From positions 4,078,501-4,142,500 of the forward strand of contig NZ_OY781616.1 in the NCBI RefSeq assembly GCF_963677005.1: a stretch of 64,000 bases of DNA. Reading direction: 5' to 3'. The notes under the pieces were generated by a model that was given only the letters and a program-made list of their open reading frames with translations, did no database searches and had not been told where the DNA came from. Positions 60,160-64,000 of this stretch are shown here, piece by piece. Origin of the DNA: Maridesulfovibrio sp. (GTDB lineage: Bacteria > Desulfobacterota > Desulfovibrionia > Desulfovibrionales > Desulfovibrionaceae). The number at the start of each line of letters is the position of its first letter. Position 1 is the first letter of the stretch. A program made the translations under genes and the position numbers.

Positions 60160-61341
60160 ATGGCAGTTCAGGAACAGGTTTACGGTTTTTTCATTCCCAG
60201 TATGACATTGATCGGAATCGGAGCATCCAAACAGATTCCGGAAAAGATCAGGGACCTCGGCGGCAGCAAGCCTCTGCTTGTTACCGATAAGGGCGTTGTT
60301 GCCGTAGGTATCTGCAAACAGGTGACAGACCTGCTTGACGCTGCTTCAATGCCTTACGTTATCTATGATGAAACCGTGCCGAACCCCACGGACAAGAATG
60401 TTCATGACGGCGTGGAAATTTTCAGGAAAAACGGCTGCGACAGCCTTATCACCCTCGGCGGCGGTTCTTCTCACGACTGCGGTAAGGGCATTGCCCTGAT
60501 CGTTTCAAACGGGGGAAAGATTCATGATTACGAGGGTGTGGATAAGGCCAGCAAGCCTTTGATGCCGTATCTGGCTGTTAACACCACTGCCGGAACAGCA
60601 TCTGAAATGACCAGATTCGCGGTTATTACCGATACTTCCCGCCATGTTAAAATGGCTATCGCGGACTGGCGCATCACTCCGGGCATTGCCATAGACGACC
60701 CGGTTCTCATGGTGGGTATGCCCCCGGCACTTACCGCTGCAACCGGAATGGACGCCCTGACACATGCTGTGGAAGCATTCGTCTCCACAATTGCAACTCC
60801 GATGACCGATGCCTGCGCGGTGGAATCCATCAAGCTGGTATTCAAATATCTGCGCAAGGCCGTTGCCAACGGGCAGGACCTCGTAGCAAGGGAAGGCATG
60901 TGCTTTGCCCAGTATCTGGGCGGTATGGCCTTCAACAACGCCAGCCTCGGCTACGTGCATGCCATGGCTCACCAGCTCGGAGGTTTTTACAACTTGCCCC
61001 ACGGCGAGTGCAACGCATTGCTTCTGCCCCATGTTGAGCAGTTCAACCTGATTGCCAATGTTGAAAAATTTGCCGAAATGGCGACCATAATGGGTGAAGA
61101 CACAACCGGAATGTCGCCCCGCAAGGCCGCTGAAGTGGCTATTGATGCCATCCGTCAGCTTTCTGCCGATGTAGGCATTCCTGCAACTCTGGTGGAACTG
61201 GGCAAACGCTACGGCAAGGAAGTGAAGGCCGAGGATATCCCGACCATGACCGCCAATGCCCAGAAGGATATCTGCAAGTTCACCAACCCGCGTAATGCCA
61301 CGGATGATGAAATTGCAGCCATTTATGCCGGAGCATTGTAG
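60160..61341 (+). CDS. adh: Iron-containing alcohol dehydrogenase
   Basis: A 393-residue NAD-dependent group III alcohol dehydrogenase. The N-terminus QVYGFFIPSMTLIGIGAS and the NAD motif LGGGSSHDCGKG are typical. The iron ligands are an Asp in FVSTIATPMTDA-type context and the histidines in MDALTHAVEAF and YVHAMAHQLGGFYNLPHG. Length and sequence fit the abundant Desulfovibrio enzyme oxidising ethanol and other short alcohols to aldehydes. GGAGG before the ATG at 60160 selects this start over one at 60124. It is preceded by its presumed activator and a sigma-54 promoter. Confidence 0.93.
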   Translation: MAVQEQVYGFFIPSMTLIGIGASKQIPEKIRDLGGSKPLLVTDKGVVAVGICKQVTDLLDAASMPYVIYDETVPNPTDKNVHDGVEIFRKNGCDSLITLGGGSSHDCGKGIALIVSNGGKIHDYEGVDKASKPLMPYLAVNTTAGTASEMTRFAVITDTSRHVKMAIADWRITPGIAIDDPVLMVGMPPALTAATGMDALTHAVEAFVSTIATPMTDACAVESIKLVFKYLRKAVANGQDLVAREGMCFAQYLGGMAFNNASLGYVHAMAHQLGGFYNLPHGECNALLLPHVEQFNLIANVEKFAEMATIMGEDTTGMSPRKAAEVAIDAIRQLSADVGIPATLVELGKRYGKEVKAEDIPTMTANAQKDICKFTNPRNATDDEIAAIYAGAL

Positions 61342-61432
61342 GCTTAAGTTTCAGGCATTGCTGAAAACCGTTTTTTCAGCCTGCTGAAGAAGGCTGGCTT
61401 ACTGTCTTGTACTAACACGTATGCCGCTAGTA

Positions 61433-61457
61433 AGGCCCCGGCTTAATGCCGGGGCCT
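61433..61457 (+). other. Strong GC-rich hairpin after adh
   Basis: AGGCCCCGGC (61433-61442) pairs perfectly with GCCGGGGCCT (61448-61457), loop TTAAT, without a T tract. It may block 3' exonuclease decay of the adh mRNA. Confidence 0.6.
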
Positions 61458-61498
61458 CAGACTGCTGATAACGCACCGTTTGCTGTGTTGCTGCTACA

Positions 61499-61546
61499 AA
61501 GCATGAAACTTACGTATGCCTTATACGTTTCGTTCCATGCTTTTTT
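61499..61546 (+). terminator. Rho-independent terminator of adh
   Basis: AAGCATG (61499-61505) pairs with CATGCTT (61536-61542), with further inner pairing (ACGTAT/ATACGT), followed by a run of T to 61546. Confidence 0.8.
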
Positions 61547-61577
61547 ATTCTCAACAGTCCGGGCATTTAGACCTTGT

Positions 61578-61622
61578 CATCAAGCTCAGGTCCAGGTTTA
61601 AAGCCGGGGCTTGAGCCTGATG
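61578..61622 (-). terminator. Hairpin downstream of the sulfonate-type ABC operon
   Basis: CATCA-a-GCTCA (61578-61588) pairs with TGAGC-c-TGATG (61612-61622) with one mismatch. There is no T tract on the minus strand, so termination is uncertain. Confidence 0.35.
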
Positions 61623-61647
61623 TTTCTGTTTTGGAATTGGCCCCCTG

Positions 61648-62610
61648 TTATTCCATGAAGGCCGCAGGCATGCAGATTGAAGCCGGGGCTACGGATGTGC
61701 TGATCATGTTGTTGTCCTTCAGGAAAAGTACATCTTTTTTCATGTCCGCTATGTCCGTTGACGTGAGGTGGGTGGTGAAGCCTGCCCAACCGTACAATGT
61801 ACGGGCATCCTGCATGGAAATGCCGTGTTCCTTTGCCCCGATGGCGATGGCCTTTTCAGGATCTGCGTTGATGAAGGCCATGGCCTGCCGGAAGACTTTA
61901 AGGTAACGGGCCACGAGATCCGGGTGCTCGGAAATGAATTTTTCGGAGGCTGCGCTTACAAGTATGGGATTGACCAGCCCTTTGGCGGTGGTTAGAACGC
62001 GTGCTCCCGCTTCCTTTGATTTTATGACCAGTCCGGCGGCCAGAAGTGCCGCGTCCACCTGTCCGGCCAGAAGTGCGGTACGTGATTTGGGCAGCCCCAT
62101 GTGCACGAATTTTACGTCAGATTCCTTGAGTCCCGCACCGGCCAGAGCGGCAACCAGCATCTGGTGCAGCACGGTCCCTTTCGGACCGGCAACGGTTTTG
62201 CCCTTGAGACCTGCCGCATCGGCAGGACCGTCGTTACGGACCACGATGGCGAAGGTTTCGCACGGATGACTTACCCCGCCGATAATTTTTACCGGGTTGC
62301 CTCCTGCATTGGCCAGCAGAACCGAAGTGGTGTTTATGACCGAGGCGATATCCAGTGAACCGGCGGCCAGAGCCTGTGACTGTTTGGCTCCGGAGTTTAT
62401 CTCGTGCCAGTTTATCGCTATGTTATCCCCGGAGAATTCCTTTTCAAGCATGCCCATGGATTTCATGACCATGATCTGCAGGTTGAAGGGTGATTTTACG
62501 TAGGAAACATTGATTGCGTTGATCGGCTGCGCCATTACCCCGGATGCGGTTATCATCATAATGATCAGGGCGGCGCAGGATATAGTCAGCTTCTTGAGCA
62601 CGGTGTTCAT
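61648..62610 (-). CDS. Periplasmic binding protein, sulfonate/nitrate/taurine type
   Basis: A 320-residue exported receptor with signal MNTVLKKLTISCAALIIMMI (cleavage after VMA). The fold is of the NMT1/SsuA group: INVSYVKSPFNLQIMVMKSMGMLEKEF, ALAAGSLDIASVINTTSVLLANAGG, then LKGKTVAGPKGTVLHQML. The ATG overlaps the ATPase stop by four bases (ATGA). Gene order is permease, ATPase, binding protein. The substrate may be a sulfonate or another small organic anion; no desulfonation genes are adjacent. Confidence 0.9.
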   Translation of the reverse strand: MNTVLKKLTISCAALIIMMITASGVMAQPINAINVSYVKSPFNLQIMVMKSMGMLEKEFSGDNIAINWHEINSGAKQSQALAAGSLDIASVINTTSVLLANAGGNPVKIIGGVSHPCETFAIVVRNDGPADAAGLKGKTVAGPKGTVLHQMLVAALAGAGLKESDVKFVHMGLPKSRTALLAGQVDAALLAAGLVIKSKEAGARVLTTAKGLVNPILVSAASEKFISEHPDLVARYLKVFRQAMAFINADPEKAIAIGAKEHGISMQDARTLYGWAGFTTHLTSTDIADMKKDVLFLKDNNMISTSVAPASICMPAAFME

Positions 62611-63365
62611 AGGGTCAGCTCCTTTTTGTTTGTGAGTATGAAATCGAGAATTTCCCCCTTCATTATTTCGAAGTCCGGCTGTCCCGGACGCCGGGGTCGA
62701 GGAAGGGTTACTGCTCTGTCTGCGGCAATGCGGCCGTCGGCCATTACCAGCACCAGGTCAGCAAGGGTTACTGCTTCGCCGATGTCGTGAGTTATGCATA
62801 AGACGGTCATTGGATTTTCGGACCAGATGCGGGCCAGTTCCATCTGGAGTTGCAGCCGGGTCAGCGCGTCCAGCGCGCCGAAGGGTTCGTCCATAAGCAG
62901 AAGTTCCGGTTTGCGGCAAAGAGCACGGGCCAGCGCCGCGCGTTGGGCCATACCCCCGGAAAGCTGCTCCGGGTAGGCCTGCGCGAAGTCCTGCATGCCG
63001 ACCTGAATCAGGGATTCTCTTACCGCCTGCTTATGATTTTCCAGTTCCGTTCGCCGTAAAGCCAGAAGGAGGTTTTCCTGAACGGTCAGCCACGGCAGCA
63101 GCCTCGGTTCCTGAAACATCATGCCCAGCCGGGGGCGATCCGTAGAGTCCTGCCGAGATTTATTGAGGAAGGTGACCGCCCCGGAATCCGGTTTTTCCAG
63201 CCCGGAAATGTGCCGGAAAAGGGTCGTCTTGCCGCATCCGCTGTAACCGATGAGAGCCACGAACGACCCCGGTTCGATCCGGAAATCGACCCTGTCCAGC
63301 GCTTGAACGGAACGGTCGCCGGTCATGTAGCGTTTACTCATATCCGAAACGCGGATTCCGATCAT
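62607..63365 (-). CDS. ABC transporter ATP-binding protein, SsuB/TauB-like
   Basis: A 252-residue ATPase with Walker A GYSGCGKTT, signature LSGGMAQRAALARAL, Walker B LLLMDEPFGALDA and switch THDIGEAV. This compact form without a C-terminal regulatory domain is typical of nitrate, sulfonate and taurine importers. It is coupled by ATGA overlaps to the permease gene upstream and the binding protein downstream. Confidence 0.94.
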   Translation of the reverse strand: MIGIRVSDMSKRYMTGDRSVQALDRVDFRIEPGSFVALIGYSGCGKTTLFRHISGLEKPDSGAVTFLNKSRQDSTDRPRLGMMFQEPRLLPWLTVQENLLLALRRTELENHKQAVRESLIQVGMQDFAQAYPEQLSGGMAQRAALARALCRKPELLLMDEPFGALDALTRLQLQMELARIWSENPMTVLCITHDIGEAVTLADLVLVMADGRIAADRAVTLPRPRRPGQPDFEIMKGEILDFILTNKKELTL

Positions 63366-64000
63366 TTCCGGGGCTCCCTGGACAGATGCAGGCGGTGTCC
63401 TGCCCAGATTGCGGTGCGGGACAGAACCGCATCGAAAAAATATCCGAGTACGCCGATAACGATGATGCCCACGAACATTCTATCCGTGCGGGCCAGTTCT
63501 TCCGCATCCAGAATCATGTAGCCCAGCCCGGATGCAGCCGCGATCAGTTCCGCACCGATCAATGCCCGCCAGCTGTATCCGAAACCTATGCGCAGGCCGG
63601 TTATGACCGAGGGCAGGGCGGAAGGCAGCAGAACGCTGCCGAAGGTATCCCGTCTGGTCAGGTCTATGGTCTCGGCCATTTCCAGAAGCTTTTTGTCGGA
63701 ATTTTTGAGTCCGTCCAAGGCGTTCAGGAAGATAGGGAAGAAACTGGCCAGAACTATGATGGCAAGCTTTGAGCCCTCGCCGATTCCAAGCCAGAGGATG
63801 AGCAGGGGGATCAGGGCCAGCGGCGGGGTAACGCGCAGCAGTTCAAGAGGCACGCGCAGCAAGCGCTCGCTGAGCGGGAAGAAATAGATGAGCGCGGCCA
63901 GCGGAAGAGCCAGACAGGCTGTGAGGGTGAAACCGGCGAATACTCTGGCCATACTTACGCAGGAATGAATCCATAATTCACCCGAGGAGATGGCATTCAA
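63362..64000 (-). CDS. ABC transporter permease, SsuC/TauC-like (5' truncated by window end)
   Basis: The last 212 residues of an inner-membrane permease; the frame is open to the window edge, so the true start lies beyond 64000. Five hydrophobic segments are visible. The EAA-loop motif appears as MAETIDLTRRDTFGSVLLPSALPSVITG, followed by LRIGFGYSWRALIGAE, typical of SsuC/TauC. The stop overlaps the ATPase start (ATGA). Confidence 0.9.
   Translation of the reverse strand: MNAISSGELWIHSCVSMARVFAGFTLTACLALPLAALIYFFPLSERLLRVPLELLRVTPPLALIPLLILWLGIGEGSKLAIIVLASFFPIFLNALDGLKNSDKKLLEMAETIDLTRRDTFGSVLLPSALPSVITGLRIGFGYSWRALIGAELIAAASGLGYMILDAEELARTDRMFVGIIVIGVLGYFFDAVLSRTAIWAGHRLHLSREPRK

Noticed and set aside
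1-64000. tRNA genes, CRISPR arrays, insertion sequences, prophage
   Set aside because: No cloverleaf-like T-loop sequence in a gap, no regularly spaced repeats, and no transposase, integrase or phage proteins were seen.

Overview
The window comes from a motile, anaerobic, Gram-negative bacterium with moderate GC. Gene content points to a sulfate reducer of the Desulfovibrio group. The main reasons are a 218-residue single-subunit siroheme [4Fe-4S] sulfite reductase of the low-spin Desulfovibrio type, an iron alcohol dehydrogenase of the type abundant in Desulfovibrio, an ADP-forming acetyl-CoA synthetase and heavy use of sigma-54 promoters. The genus assignment is inference from remembered protein families; no database was searched. 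I see no rRNA, tRNA, CRISPR array, insertion sequence or prophage.

Layout. 1-3414: end of flgD, flgE and a flagellin with a sigma-54 promoter. 3507-9519: RNase III, an ADP-forming acyl-CoA synthetase with a DRTGG/phosphotransacetylase-like partner, a metallo-beta-lactamase-fold hydrolase and an unrecognised protein. 9577-14196 (minus): glycine cleavage operon gcvH-gcvPA-gcvPB-lpd. 14532-16452: lysine-methyltransferase-like gene, nikR, folE2. 16916-22024: hydantoinase-like gene, a small transglutaminase-like protein, bioD, bioA, bioB. 22041-28776 (minus): TPR protein and a complete peptide/nickel-type ABC importer. 29026-36788: chagasin-like lipoprotein, Memo-family protein, a 1242-residue TPR surface protein, a sigma-54 activator and a sugar porter. 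36981-41628: FAD oxidoreductase, Rrf2 regulator, PHP-glycosyltransferase fusion. 41862-44399 (minus): a molybdenum-storage-protein-like gene, a MOT1 molybdate transporter and a 73-residue protein. 44721-47109: PadR regulator, TiaS-like protein, second flagellin. 47384-52262: PP2C-like phosphatase with an iron/2-aminoethylphosphonate-type ABC importer. 52265-55161 (minus): DUF3302 protein, HlyD adaptor, NodT outer-membrane lipoprotein. 55409-61341: sulfite reductase, GltD-like oxidoreductase, sigma-54 activator, alcohol dehydrogenase. 61648-64000 (minus): sulfonate/nitrate-type ABC importer, cut by the window end.

Three regulatory themes stand out. First, both flagellins and the alcohol dehydrogenase have sigma-54 -24/-12 promoters with correct spacing, and two sigma-54 activators are encoded here, one directly upstream of the dehydrogenase. 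Second, the first flagellin's ribosome binding site sits in a hairpin loop that closely matches the CsrA recognition sequence. Third, a dispersed repeat with a constant 3' tail (AAAGCGCGAAGCGCATCAA or close variants) occurs four times in gene gaps.

The most interesting possible system is the molybdenum module at 41862-44399. It pairs a relative of the Azotobacter molybdenum storage protein with a MOT1 molybdate permease and an unknown small protein, in an organism whose sulfate metabolism is antagonised by molybdate. Other candidates are the PP2C/ABC importer locus, the PHP-glycosyltransferase fusion, the chagasin-like lipoprotein and the adh control region.
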